DNA of 64,000 bases from Parahoeflea halophila (GTDB taxonomy: Bacteria; Pseudomonadota; Alphaproteobacteria; Rhizobiales; Rhizobiaceae). A model generated the notes under the pieces. That model did not search any database and was not told the origin of the DNA. It saw only the letters and a program-made list of their open reading frames with translations. Location of the stretch: positions 784,836 through 848,835 of the forward strand of contig NZ_OCPC01000001.1 of assembly GCF_900220985.1 (NCBI RefSeq). The letters are read 5' to 3'. Shown one piece after another: positions 29,857 to 38,990 of the stretch (position 1 is the stretch's first letter; each line of letters opens with the position of its first letter). The position numbers and the translations under genes were made by a program.

Positions 29857-30633
29857 TCAGCCGGAAAACTGCAGCCACCGCAGTCCGCTCTCTCCGGTTT
29901 TCAGATAGACCAGCACAGCTGCGGCCACACCGATGAGCGCGTATGGCAAGGCGCTCGCGCTGAACCATGCGTCCGGATCGCGGTAGCCAGCGAAAACAGC
30001 CCAGTTGGCGGCCAGGTTGAAGTTCAGATGCAGCAGGATGGCCGGAAGAATCGAGCCGCCCGAAATATGGTAGGCCGCGCCGATGATGATCGAATACAGC
30101 AAGCAATGGATCGCAAAGAGAGGTAGCGATACCTGCGCATGCGGGGAATCAATTGTCCACAGCGGCAGGTGCCACGCGAACCAGACAATCCCGACGAGCA
30201 GAGAGGCCTCAAGCCAACCGAGATGTGAGGCAAGATCTTCCTGCATCAGGCCCCGCCAGCCCAACTCCTCTCCCAGCGGCCCCAGAACCAGATTGAAGAC
30301 AACCATCAGGACGGCCGTTCCGAACCTGAGCGATGTGGGATCCTGTGGTGCGAACAGCTTCATCACCATGAGCAGGACGAGCGGGGCCGCCACCAGTCCC
30401 CAAACCTCTGTCGGCACCGTCGAAATCCTGACAGCCCGGCCGAGCAGCGGTGTCAATTCATCGCTTCGCAGGCTCAACAGGATCGCCGCGAGTGACGGGC
30501 CCCACACCATGATCAGCCAGAATGGCAATCCGACCAGAGTGGCCGGCGACCTTGCTGCGGGGAGAAGCGCGATGCAGGCAAAGCCGGCCAGGGAAATTCC
30601 GAAAGTGAGGCTCGCAAACGCAATCAGCATCAT
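29857..30633 (-). CDS. CPBP-family intramembrane metalloprotease
   Basis: The product is 258 residues with about eight membrane spans. The CAAX-protease/bacteriocin-processing (CPBP, Abi) motifs are present: the Glu-Glu motif LGPLGEELGWRGLMQ (EExxxR), WFAWHLPLW and a His in the later helix ILLHLNFNLAANW. The start overlaps the tetR stop by four bases, so it is the second gene of a two-gene operon under the TetR operator. Family members process membrane peptides; the substrate here is unknown. Confidence 0.88.
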   Translation of the reverse strand: MMLIAFASLTFGISLAGFACIALLPAARSPATLVGLPFWLIMVWGPSLAAILLSLRSDELTPLLGRAVRISTVPTEVWGLVAAPLVLLMVMKLFAPQDPTSLRFGTAVLMVVFNLVLGPLGEELGWRGLMQEDLASHLGWLEASLLVGIVWFAWHLPLWTIDSPHAQVSLPLFAIHCLLYSIIIGAAYHISGGSILPAILLHLNFNLAANWAVFAGYRDPDAWFSASALPYALIGVAAAVLVYLKTGESGLRWLQFSG

Positions 30634-31241
30634 TGCGCCCTCTCCCGCTCCTCCAATGCCGCAATGATCGGCGCGAGCCGCGATGCGTCCCGAAGAACCG
30701 TCGCAAGGGTCTTGAGAGCGGTGGCGGCAAACCCGGCAGCGCGGGCTTCGTTCCAGTCACCCAGGCACACCCGGCGGTTTATATGAGAATTGATCGTCAG
30801 GAACATCTCGGCCACGTGTTCCGGGTCAATGCCGGGAGCGACCCAGCCTGCGAGCCGGGCACCAAGCAGCGGCCCCAGGCGGCGCGCACTGGCGAGCTCG
30901 AAGCCCGACAGGTAGGCGATCTTTTCCTCGACGCTTTCAAGCGCCGGGAGAATGCCGGGATCGTTTCCGATGTGGATCGAACCGGTTTCCACAAGCAGCT
31001 CGATTGGTGGACAGTCCCGGCGCGTCAGGCTTTCCGCCAGCCTCTCGACGTCTTCGCCGGCGATTGCGTCGAGAATGGCGACCTTGTTTGCGAAATGATG
31101 GTAGAGGCCACCACGGGATATGCCGCAGGCCTTCCGGATATCTTCCATTTCGGTGTTGGCGAAACCGCGGCGTTGAAACGCTTCGCGTGCATGCGCCAGG
31201 ATTTCCGATTTCCGGTCGTGTCGCGAGAGACGTGTTCTCAT
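30630..31241 (-). CDS. TetR-family transcriptional regulator
   Basis: The product is 203 residues. The N-terminal helix-turn-helix is typical: ILAHAREAFQRRGFANTEME, then IRKACGISRGGLYHHFANKV. The C-terminal ligand domain is variable. A near-perfect palindrome lies 11 bases before the start and probably mediates autorepression of this gene and the CPBP protease translated with it. The ligand is unknown. Confidence 0.9.
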   Translation of the reverse strand: MRTRLSRHDRKSEILAHAREAFQRRGFANTEMEDIRKACGISRGGLYHHFANKVAILDAIAGEDVERLAESLTRRDCPPIELLVETGSIHIGNDPGILPALESVEEKIAYLSGFELASARRLGPLLGARLAGWVAPGIDPEHVAEMFLTINSHINRRVCLGDWNEARAAGFAATALKTLATVLRDASRLAPIIAALEERERAQ

Positions 31242-31251
31242 GCTCGCCGCC

Positions 31252-31269
31252 TACCGACACATGTCGGTA
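31252..31269. promoter_or_regulatory. TetR-type operator
   Basis: TACCGACA-CA-TGTCGGTA: 8-bp perfect arms around two bases, directly upstream of the tetR start. On the minus strand a TTGACT (31278-31273) abuts it and may be the -35 box, so binding would cover the promoter. Confidence 0.75.
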
Positions 31270-31356
31270 TAGTCAAGAGCAGCGCCAATCGCGTCTCGGA
31301 TGCTGGCTGTTAGCCGTCAGCGTGGAAAATTGCACCGCAGCCGCAGCTCCCGGCCC

Positions 31357-32142
31357 TCAGCCGAGCGAGCCATTGTACCAGTCATGCAGCTTGACCTCGG
31401 TCGAGCTGCCGGCTTCGCTCAGCATCCTGGCAAATTCCTGGGGGTCCTGGGTGCCGCCGTCGCGGCCGCGATAGTGATAGGGGATGGCAATTGCGGGCGC
31501 GAATTCCGCCACCGCATCCGCGGCCTGTTCGACATCCATCGTGAACGGCAGGTTCATGCAGACAAAGGCGAGATCGATATCTTCCAGCGCCCGCATTTCC
31601 GGCGTGCCTTCGGTGTCACCGGAAATATAGATGCGGCTGCCGTCAATGGTCAGCACGAAGCCGAGATCGCCGCGTTCCCTGGGGTGAAAATCCTGCCGGT
31701 CGGCGGAGATGTTGTAGGAAGCGATGGCGGCGATGGAGACGCCTTTCATCTCGGTACTTCCGCCCGGGGCGATGACCTCGGTACGTGCCTGAAGTTCTTC
31801 CGGCATCATGCTTTTCACGTCTTCATTGGTCAGGATCGGTGTGTCGGCAAGCGCTGCCAGAAGCTCGGCATTGTAGTGGTCGCCATGGCGGTGGGTGATC
31901 AGGATCAGGTCCGGCTTGGGCATCGCCTCGTAGAGCCCCGCCTCACCGACCGGATCGACATAGATGGTTCCGGCCGGGCTCTCCATCACAAACGACGCGT
32001 GCTCGACCGGATGGATGACGATCTTGCCGTCCATCAGCTTGAAGCTCGCGGCATGGGCGGCCGCAAAGCCAAGCGACGGCAGCAGCGTGATGGCGCCAAC
32101 AGCGGCGGCACCGCCCACGATAAAGGTGCGTCTGGTGGTCAT
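31357..32142 (-). CDS. Exported MBL-fold metal-dependent hydrolase
   Basis: The product is 261 residues from the ATG at 32142. The N-terminus MTTRRTFIVGGAAAVGAI looks like a twin-arginine signal, ending near AAHAAS. The metallo-beta-lactamase motif THRHGDHYN (HxHxDH) is present, with ISGDTEGTPEM as the bridging Asp region and IPYHYRGRDGG as a late His. The size and pattern fit the UPF0173/UlaG-like lipoprotein-independent hydrolases. It is probably periplasmic. The substrate is unknown. Confidence 0.85.
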   Translation of the reverse strand: MTTRRTFIVGGAAAVGAITLLPSLGFAAAHAASFKLMDGKIVIHPVEHASFVMESPAGTIYVDPVGEAGLYEAMPKPDLILITHRHGDHYNAELLAALADTPILTNEDVKSMMPEELQARTEVIAPGGSTEMKGVSIAAIASYNISADRQDFHPRERGDLGFVLTIDGSRIYISGDTEGTPEMRALEDIDLAFVCMNLPFTMDVEQAADAVAEFAPAIAIPYHYRGRDGGTQDPQEFARMLSEAGSSTEVKLHDWYNGSLG

Positions 32143-32232
32143 CGCATTCTCCCTCGGGATCGTCACGGATGGTCGTTTTGTGGTGTCTGGATCATACCAG
32201 ATGCGGCAGCCCACCGGAAATTCAAGAGGGGT

Positions 32233-32919
32233 TCAGCGCAGGAACCTGATCCACCGCGCCAGGTTGAGCAGGCCCGCCAGTGCGGCCGCGACATAGGTCA
32301 GCGCCGCGGCTTTCAGCACGCTGCGCGCACCCGTCAGATCCTCGTCGGCGAGATAGCCGCCCTCGCGCAGGATCGGCAGCGCCTTGTTGAAACTTGCATC
32401 ATATTCGACCGGCAGCGTGACAAGGTTCACCACAACGCGAATACCCAGCAGCCCGATGCCGATGACCGCCATGCCCAGCATCGCCATCGGCGCGCGCAGT
32501 ACGACTGCCAGCACCGGTGCGGCAATGAAGAACACCGAGGCGATCTTGTCAGTGGTCATGGCTAGGCCTGCCAGCGATTGCCTCAGCGCCAGCCCGCGTT
32601 CGCCGCGATGGTGTTGCAACGCGTGGCCGACCTCGTGTGCGGCCACCGCCACGGCGGTCAGGTTGGCGCCATTGAAGTTGTCCTGAGACAGCCGCACGGT
32701 GCGCGTGTCCGGGTCGTAATGATCGCCGGCCTCGGTGGCTTCGACGCGGACCCCGTCGAGCTCGAACCGCTCCACCAGATGCTGCGCCATTTCCCCGCCT
32801 GTACCGGGAAAATCCGGCCTGTGCCCGCTGTACCGGCGCATGGTGTGGCCGACCCAGTATTGCGGGCCATAGATGGCCGCAAGCAGCGCCAGAAGGCCGA
32901 TGATGCCGAGGATCGCCAT
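32233..32919 (-). CDS. Membrane zinc metallopeptidase (YugP family)
   Basis: The product is 228 residues with an N-terminal span (GIIGLLALLAAIYGPQYWV), the zinc motif AVAAHEVGHALQHHRG (HExGH) at about residue 93, two or three spans between 125 and 165 (APVLAVVLRAPMAMLGMAVI), the conserved PVEYDASFNKAL and a final span. This is the PF04298 architecture. The physiological substrate is not established. Confidence 0.9.
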   Translation of the reverse strand: MAILGIIGLLALLAAIYGPQYWVGHTMRRYSGHRPDFPGTGGEMAQHLVERFELDGVRVEATEAGDHYDPDTRTVRLSQDNFNGANLTAVAVAAHEVGHALQHHRGERGLALRQSLAGLAMTTDKIASVFFIAAPVLAVVLRAPMAMLGMAVIGIGLLGIRVVVNLVTLPVEYDASFNKALPILREGGYLADEDLTGARSVLKAAALTYVAAALAGLLNLARWIRFLR

Positions 32920-33166
32920 GTCAATTCGTGTAGGGGGCGGTTTTTCTCATGGCCTATAGATAGGGATCGGTATGGGACTGATAAAGAGCGCCGCAGGTAT
33001 TGCCGCCCTGTTCTGGTCCCAGCCTGGCAGGTGAAGCATCGAGCGGAGTGCAGATCCCGGTTGACGAACAAGACGATCTCGCCTTCGATGAAGCCGCAGG
33101 CAAGCGCCAAGCCGCACAATGTCGCATGCCAACCCCGCCGCCTGCCTGTTGCGAAAGGTCCGCCCC

Positions 33167-34894
33167 ATGTTTCGTTCCCTCACCGCCCTCGCCGCCACCA
33201 CGCTGATGACGCTTGCCCCTGCTGCCGCCCAGGAAACGGCGATCTTCTCGCGCATGGATGCGGTGCATCCGGTCTGGGCCAAGGAGGCGATGGTTTCGGT
33301 ACAGGAGGCGGTCGCTGCGGACGTCGGGCTTCAGGTGCTCAAGGACGGCGGCAACGCGGTGGATGCCGGCGTTGCCGTGGGGCTGGCGCTGGCCGTCACC
33401 CTGCCCCGCGCCGGAAATCTCGGTGGCGGCGGTTTCATGATGGTGCATGATGCGAAGACCGGTGAAACCAAGGCGATCGATTACCGCGAAATGGCGCCGG
33501 CGAGCGCGACGCGTGACATGTATCTCGACGCCGAAGGCAATGCCGACAGCAATCTGTCGCGCTTTCATGGCCTGGCCGTTGGCGTTCCCGGCACCGTCGC
33601 CGGCCTGCAATTGGCGCTCGAGACCTACGGCACCCTTACGCTTGCCGAAGCCGCAGCCCCGGCGATCAAACTGGCTGAAGACGGCATCACCGTCACCGCC
33701 GACCTTGCCGACAGTCTTAAGGCGCTTGAGAAAAGGCTGAAAGCCTGGCCCGCCTCGGCGGCGATCTTCTACAAGCAAGACGGCAGCTTTTACGAGCCCG
33801 GCGATCTGCTCAAGCAGCCCGAGCTGGCCGCAACGCTGAAAAAGTTCGCGGCGGAAGGCCCTGATGGTTTCTACAAGGGCGAGGTGGCGGAGAAGATCGC
33901 GGCAGCGGTTGAAGAGGCCGGCGGCGCGATGACGCTTGAGGATCTCGCGAACTACAAGGCGGTGATCCGCGAGCCGGTAACCGGCACCTATCGCGGTCAC
34001 GAGATCGTCTCGATGCCGCCGCCCAGCTCGGGTGGTACCCACATCATCCAGATTCTCAATGTGATGGAAGGTTACCCGGTCGGCTTTCTTGGGCACAATT
34101 CATCCGACACCATTCACCTGATGGCGGAAGCCATGAAGCACGCCTATGCCGACCGCTCGGAATATCTCGGCGACCCGGATTTTGTCGACGTGCCGGTCAG
34201 GGCCCTGACCTCGAAGGACTATGCGTCAAAAATACGCGATGGCATCAGCCTCAACCGTGCCACCCCGTCCGCCACGATCAAGCCGGGCCAGCTTGCGCCC
34301 TATGAAAGCGACCAGACCACGCATTTCTCCATCGTCGACAAGCATGGCAATGCGGTCTCCAACACCTACACGCTGAATTTCTCCTATGGTTCGGGCATGA
34401 CGGCGGCCGGTACCGGCGTGCTGCTCAACAACGAGATGGATGATTTTTCCGCCAAACCGGGCGTGCCCAACGCCTATGGCCTGATCGGCGGCGATGCCAA
34501 TGCGGTGGAGCCGGGCAAGCGGCCACTGTCCTCGATGAGCCCGACAATCGTGCTCAAGGACGGCAAGCTGTTCCTGGTCACCGGCAGCCCCGGCGGCTCG
34601 CGCATCATCACCACCACGCTGCAGCTGATCTCCAACATGGTGGACCACTCCATGAATGTCGCCGAAGCCACCCACGCCTCCCGCATCCACCACCAGTGGC
34701 TGCCCGATGAAATCCGCGTCGAGGACGGCGGCCTGAGCCGCGACACCGTGGCAGCGCTTGAGGCAAAGGGACACAAAATTGCCGTCAAAAGCGTGATGGG
34801 CTCAACCCAGTCGATTCATGTGGATGCGGAAAAAGGGCTGCTGCTCGGCGCATCCGATCCGCGCCGCACAGGGGCGGCGACGGTGGGCTATTGA
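33167..34894 (+). CDS. ggt: Gamma-glutamyltransferase
   Basis: The product is 575 residues from the ATG at 33167, with a signal peptide ending near APAAAQ. It is an N-terminal nucleophile hydrolase that cleaves glutathione and gamma-glutamyl peptides in the periplasm after self-processing into two chains. Visible motifs: DGGNAVDAGVAVGLALAVT, PRAGNLGGGGFMMVHD, the processing site and nucleophilic Thr in SDQTTHFSIVDKHGNAVSNT, then GTGVLLNNEMDDFSAKPG, and GSPGGSRIITTTLQ as the oxyanion region. All key parts are present. It is monocistronic. Confidence 0.95.
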   Translation: MFRSLTALAATTLMTLAPAAAQETAIFSRMDAVHPVWAKEAMVSVQEAVAADVGLQVLKDGGNAVDAGVAVGLALAVTLPRAGNLGGGGFMMVHDAKTGETKAIDYREMAPASATRDMYLDAEGNADSNLSRFHGLAVGVPGTVAGLQLALETYGTLTLAEAAAPAIKLAEDGITVTADLADSLKALEKRLKAWPASAAIFYKQDGSFYEPGDLLKQPELAATLKKFAAEGPDGFYKGEVAEKIAAAVEEAGGAMTLEDLANYKAVIREPVTGTYRGHEIVSMPPPSSGGTHIIQILNVMEGYPVGFLGHNSSDTIHLMAEAMKHAYADRSEYLGDPDFVDVPVRALTSKDYASKIRDGISLNRATPSATIKPGQLAPYESDQTTHFSIVDKHGNAVSNTYTLNFSYGSGMTAAGTGVLLNNEMDDFSAKPGVPNAYGLIGGDANAVEPGKRPLSSMSPTIVLKDGKLFLVTGSPGGSRIITTTLQLISNMVDHSMNVAEATHASRIHHQWLPDEIRVEDGGLSRDTVAALEAKGHKIAVKSVMGSTQSIHVDAEKGLLLGASDPRRTGAATVGY

Positions 34895-35027
34895 CGAAAC
34901 AGCTCATCCAACGCCACCGCTTGCATCGCCCGGAACATGCCGCTTAATTGCCTCAGAATCGAACCGGAGTCCCGGGAAAACTGGCTGCTCCGATTCTCCA
35001 GCTTCCATGCGACGGGCCCCGACAGGA

Positions 35028-35753
35028 ATGAAACTGCTCAGTTACAACATACAGGCTTGCATCGGGAGCCGGCACTACAGCGATTACCTTTTCGGGATAA
35101 GGAAACAGATCGCGCACAGCCCGGTGAAAGACCGGACACTGCGGAAGATCGGAAGCTTCATTTCGGGCTTCGACATTGTCTGTCTGCAGGAACTGGATTT
35201 GGGCGGAAGACGGGGCGGCTTTTCATCGCAATTCGATGCGTTGAAGAAGATATCCGGCTTCCGGTTCGGTGCGGCACAAACCACAAGAATAATCCCCGGG
35301 GTCTCCCAGCACGGGAATGCGATTTTCTCGCGCTACCCGATTGACGAAGTTGAAGAATACCGGTTGCCCGGAAGAATGAAAGGCCGCGGTCTTCTGGTTT
35401 GCACCATAAAGGGCCATACAGTTGCGAACACGCATCTGAGCCTCTATGCCAAGATGCAGGTCAGGCAACTGGAACTGATCAGCGAGGTCTTGCAGGGGCG
35501 GGAGAAGACGATCCTGGCAGGCGATTTCAACTGCCGCTCGGCCCACCCCACGATCCGGAATTTTGCCACCAGATCCGGCCTGGATCTGATTACGGGCAAC
35601 ACGACGAACACCTACCCGTCCTGGAAACCAACTTCCGATATTGATCACATTTTCGTTTCCAGAACGATTCCATACAAGAAACCCGAGGTTCTGGACGTGC
35701 GGCTGTCCGATCACCTGCCTTTACAGACTGAATTCGAACTGTTGGACCAGTAG
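35028..35753 (+). CDS. Endonuclease/exonuclease/phosphatase family protein
   Basis: The product is 241 residues starting MKLLSYNIQACIGSRHYSDY at 35028; a GACAGGA is close to the ATG, and an alternative ATG lies seven codons upstream. EEP motifs: LLSYNIQ, FDIVCLQELDLGGRRGG with the metal Glu, GHTVANTHLSLYAKMQVRQL, ILAGDFNCRSAHPT, and the final DVRLSDHLPLQTEF. Such small cytosolic members often accompany cardiolipin synthase-like genes, and here it is convergent with one 24 bp away. Its substrate is unknown. Confidence 0.85.
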   Translation: MKLLSYNIQACIGSRHYSDYLFGIRKQIAHSPVKDRTLRKIGSFISGFDIVCLQELDLGGRRGGFSSQFDALKKISGFRFGAAQTTRIIPGVSQHGNAIFSRYPIDEVEEYRLPGRMKGRGLLVCTIKGHTVANTHLSLYAKMQVRQLELISEVLQGREKTILAGDFNCRSAHPTIRNFATRSGLDLITGNTTNTYPSWKPTSDIDHIFVSRTIPYKKPEVLDVRLSDHLPLQTEFELLDQ

Positions 35754-35777
35754 ACCCATCTTTCCGGCAGGGCATGA

Positions 35778-37199
35778 CTACAAAAGCGGCGACGCAAGAC
35801 GCGCCAGATTTACCATCAACCTGAACAGCAGCGGGCGACCGGCAAGATGGCCGGCCGGCATCGGGGCGCTGCGCTCGAAATCCCGCTCCAACATGGCCTT
35901 TGTCTTTCGCGCGAATTCTTCGTCCAGGACCAGCAAACTGGCTTCGAAATTGAGGCAAAACGAACGATTGTCCATGTTTCCCGACCCGATGGAGGAGAAC
36001 CGGTCATCAATCAGCATGACCTTCTGGTGCAGGAAGCCGGGCTGGTACCGGTGCACGCCTGCCCCATTTCTCAGTGCGCGATCAATCCAGGCATGGCAAG
36101 CCAGGCCAACAATCCACTGGTCGCTGGTTTCGGGCACGAGCAGCCGAACCTCGACCCCTCTCATCACCGCCAGATGGAGTGCGGTCATCACCTCCTCATC
36201 TGGCACAAAATAGGGCGTCGCAATCCAGATTGATTCCTTTGCCGCATTGATCGCCTGAACCACAAACAGTTTGAATGTGGCATCCTTGTCGGCAGGTCCC
36301 GTGGCCAGAAACAGGGCGGTTTGCGCGTCCTCCTCTATCGTGGGTATCGACCAATCGAGATCAAGCTGCTCGCCGGTGGCCCAATGCCAATCTTCCAGAA
36401 AGGAGAATTGCGCGGCTTTTACGGTCGGGCCGGTAAACCGGACATAGGTGTCTCGCCATCTTCGAAGCCCTTTTGACTTGCCAAGATACTCATCTCCAAT
36501 ATTCAGCCCTCCGGTAAACCCGATCTCAGCGTCAAACACCGCGATTTTCCGGTGGTTCCTGAAATTTATCTGGAAGCGTTTGCCCATCCGGGTTGCGCTG
36601 CCAAATGGCGAAACCGATACCCCGCCGCTTCTAAGCCTCGCGAAATACGCCTCAGGGGTCTTGTTGCAACCGATCTCGTCGTAAAGCAGCCGGATCTCAA
36701 CGCCCCGCTCTGCCGCACGGATCAGGCGCCGGGCAAAGTCCCGTCCCACCTCATCATCATTGATGATGTAAAACTGCATCAATATGCTGCGTGTCGCGCG
36801 ATCTATCGAGTCGAAAAGAGCCGCGTAGGTTTCATCGGCATCGATCAGGAGATCAACGTCATTGCCTCTTGTAAACGAAAACCGTGCAAGTTTTTCAATG
36901 ACCTGCATCGCGCCTAGATCATCTGCGGTCAGGCGCAAAGGGTTTGGAAGCAAGTCGCGGTCTATTGGCGTCTCCGCCAGTTGCGTTCGGAATTTCTTGA
37001 CATAGCCGCTGAACCGCCATCCGCCGAAAACGACAAAAAGCGGGACCGATATGAACGGCATCGCAACCAGGGCGACGGTCCAGGCCACCGCACCCTGGCT
37101 GCTGCGTTCCTGGGACATTGCAACAAGCGCAAAAGCCACGCCAACGGCATAGAAAAGCGGAACCACAACCAACGAAAAGATATTCAAGCTGATCGCCAT
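35778..37199 (-). CDS. cls: Cardiolipin synthase (phospholipase D family)
   Basis: The product is 473 residues with two N-terminal membrane spans (SLVVVPLFYAVGVAFALVAM, then WTVALVAMPFISVPLFVVFG) and two HKD motifs: RNHRKIAVFDAEIGFTGGLN (about residue 217) and LHQKVMLIDDRFSSIGSGNM (about 395). It condenses two phosphatidylglycerols, or phosphatidylglycerol with another lipid, into cardiolipin at the inner membrane. The length and order of parts match bacterial ClsA. It is monocistronic and convergent with the EEP gene. Confidence 0.93.
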   Translation of the reverse strand: MAISLNIFSLVVVPLFYAVGVAFALVAMSQERSSQGAVAWTVALVAMPFISVPLFVVFGGWRFSGYVKKFRTQLAETPIDRDLLPNPLRLTADDLGAMQVIEKLARFSFTRGNDVDLLIDADETYAALFDSIDRATRSILMQFYIINDDEVGRDFARRLIRAAERGVEIRLLYDEIGCNKTPEAYFARLRSGGVSVSPFGSATRMGKRFQINFRNHRKIAVFDAEIGFTGGLNIGDEYLGKSKGLRRWRDTYVRFTGPTVKAAQFSFLEDWHWATGEQLDLDWSIPTIEEDAQTALFLATGPADKDATFKLFVVQAINAAKESIWIATPYFVPDEEVMTALHLAVMRGVEVRLLVPETSDQWIVGLACHAWIDRALRNGAGVHRYQPGFLHQKVMLIDDRFSSIGSGNMDNRSFCLNFEASLLVLDEEFARKTKAMLERDFERSAPMPAGHLAGRPLLFRLMVNLARLASPLL

Positions 37200-37394
37200 G
37201 GTTTTGCTCTACCAAATTCTTCTGGAGCCGCACAGCCGCCTCCGTCCCTGACGATCAATGTCCGGCGGTCTCCAGCCGGCCGCATGAATGAATCAGGCTG
37301 TAGAAGCGACCGGCAGAAAATATTGCCGGCGCCGCCCACACTCCACACCTGCGTCCGGTTCAGTGTGCCAATCGCAAACAGGTCCTGTCAGCAA

Positions 37395-37910
37395 TCACGG
37401 CTTGCCGTTCTCCCAGACCACTTCCTGACCGTAGAGCGGCACGGTGGAGATGTTCATCTTGGCCGAGCCGTCCTGAACCTGCTGCGAGTTGACCAGGTAG
37501 ATCAGCGTATCATTGCTCTTGTCGTATATCCGGCGCACCACCAGCGATTTCCAGATCAGCGAGCGTGATTCCTTGAACACCACGTCACCGTCCTCATCGA
37601 GATCAATATCCTTGACGGTGATCGGGCCTGTCTGACGGCAGGCGATGGAAGCGTTGGACGGGTCCTCGAACCAATTGCCCTTCTGCAACCGGTCGATCAC
37701 GCCGCGGTCGAAATAGGCGACATGGCAGGTGACACCGGAAACTTCCGGATCGGTGACCGCATCGATCAGGATGTCGTTGCCGAGCCAGTCGACGCCGACT
37801 TCCCCGACCTGTTCAGCCTGTGATGGCGTCGCCAGCAGCGGTGCCGCCAGGCAGCTGGCTGCAATCAGGACGGCGGAAATTGTAGAACGCATTGGCTTGG
37901 CCTTGATCAT
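37395..37910 (-). CDS. creA: CreA family protein
   Basis: The product is 171 residues from the ATG at 37910 with AGGAG upstream. A signal peptide of about 30 residues (LIAASCLAAPLLATPSQAEQ) precedes the CreA domain: VGEVGVDWLGNDILIDAVTD, VSGVTCHVAYFDRGVI, NASIACRQTGPITV and LIWKSLVVRRIYD. CreA is a conserved periplasmic protein of unknown biochemical role. Two cysteines in VTCHVA and IACRQT may form a disulfide. Confidence 0.92.
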   Translation of the reverse strand: MIKAKPMRSTISAVLIAASCLAAPLLATPSQAEQVGEVGVDWLGNDILIDAVTDPEVSGVTCHVAYFDRGVIDRLQKGNWFEDPSNASIACRQTGPITVKDIDLDEDGDVVFKESRSLIWKSLVVRRIYDKSNDTLIYLVNSQQVQDGSAKMNISTVPLYGQEVVWENGKP

Positions 37911-38090
37911 GGAAATTCTCCTTGTGCGGTGAACGCGCCACTGAACCCGCGGTTCCCTTCGGCGCGGCTCGCGACTGAAACTGACCGGTCTGATATGGGT
38001 CTTCTTCACTGCAAATGAAAGTGGCGCGCATCGGCCTTGTCGCGCATCTAGCCACTTCCCTTTGCCCCTGATCGGCTCTAGATAGGGCGC

Positions 38091-38282
38091 ATGACCCCTG
38101 CACCCGCGCCCCATGGCTTATCCACGCCGCCTCGGCAAAGCCTGCTTTCAGGCTTTCTTCCACGTGCATTCGGCCTCATAGCGGCAGCCGTGCTGACCGG
38201 CCTGGTGTTTGCCGCCTGGCAGGCGAATGGACCGGCACTTCTGAACGCCCTTGCAGCCGGCGGCCTGGCCTGGTGCCTTTGA
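38091..38282 (+). CDS. Possible small membrane protein upstream of the SCO gene
   Basis: This is a 63-codon frame. After a proline-rich start it has one hydrophobic stretch (AFGLIAAAVLTGLVFAAWQA) and a second weaker one at the C-terminus. The ribosome binding site is poor (AGGG). It ends 75 bp before the SCO gene on the same strand. It could be a real single-span protein or chance; I have no family for it. Confidence 0.35.
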   Translation: MTPAPAPHGLSTPPRQSLLSGFLPRAFGLIAAAVLTGLVFAAWQANGPALLNALAAGGLAWCL

Positions 38283-38357
38283 ACTGACAGAGCCGATCCC
38301 GGCCCGTTTGCAACCGCGCAAGACGGAACGCAGGCGGCGGCCACACTGGAGAATTCG

Positions 38358-38954
38358 ATGAAAACCTTTCGCCTCATCCTCTGGATTCTGGTTGCCGGCA
38401 TGGCCCTGGCGCTCGGCTGGCTGACCTATGAATGGCAGCGGGCGGAAAACGAAATTGCCGCCGAACCCTATGGCGTGCCATTTGAGCTTGTGGACCAGAG
38501 CGGCAGCCCGATCACCGAAGCCGCCTTTCGTGGCCGGCCGACGGCCTTGTTCTTCGGTTTCACCCATTGCCCGGAGATCTGCCCGACGACGCTGTTCGAA
38601 CTCGATGGCTGGCTTCGGCAGGTGGATCCCGATGGCGACAGGATCGGCGCCTATTTCGTCACCGTGGACCCCGAACGCGACACGCCGGAATTGCTCGACG
38701 CCTACATCTCGGGCGTAAGCGACCGGATAACCGGCATCACCGGGCCGGCAGACAAGGTCAATGCCGCGGTCAAGGGCTTCAACATCTATGCCAAGAAAGT
38801 GCCGGTGGATAGTGCCGATCCGGAGGGGGAATACACCATGGACCATACCGCCTCGGTGTTTCTGCTCGACGAAGAGGGGCGCTTCCAGAGCACCATCGCC
38901 TGGGGCGAAAACCCGGAAAATGCCGTGACAAAGCTTGAGAACCTGCTCAAATGA
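38358..38954 (+). CDS. SCO1/SenC-family copper chaperone or thioredoxin-like protein
   Basis: The product is 198 residues. An N-terminal membrane anchor (LILWILVAGMALALGWLTYE) holds a thioredoxin-fold domain facing the periplasm. The copper-binding pair is GFTHCPEICPTTLFELD (CxxxC) and the distal His lies in EYTMDHTASVFLLD. The family inserts copper into the CuA centre of cytochrome c oxidase or acts as a thiol reductase. No oxidase genes are adjacent, so the partner is not clear. Confidence 0.92.
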   Translation: MKTFRLILWILVAGMALALGWLTYEWQRAENEIAAEPYGVPFELVDQSGSPITEAAFRGRPTALFFGFTHCPEICPTTLFELDGWLRQVDPDGDRIGAYFVTVDPERDTPELLDAYISGVSDRITGITGPADKVNAAVKGFNIYAKKVPVDSADPEGEYTMDHTASVFLLDEEGRFQSTIAWGENPENAVTKLENLLK

Positions 38955-38990
38955 CACTTCGCGCCAGGACGGCACGACAAGGGGACTGAC

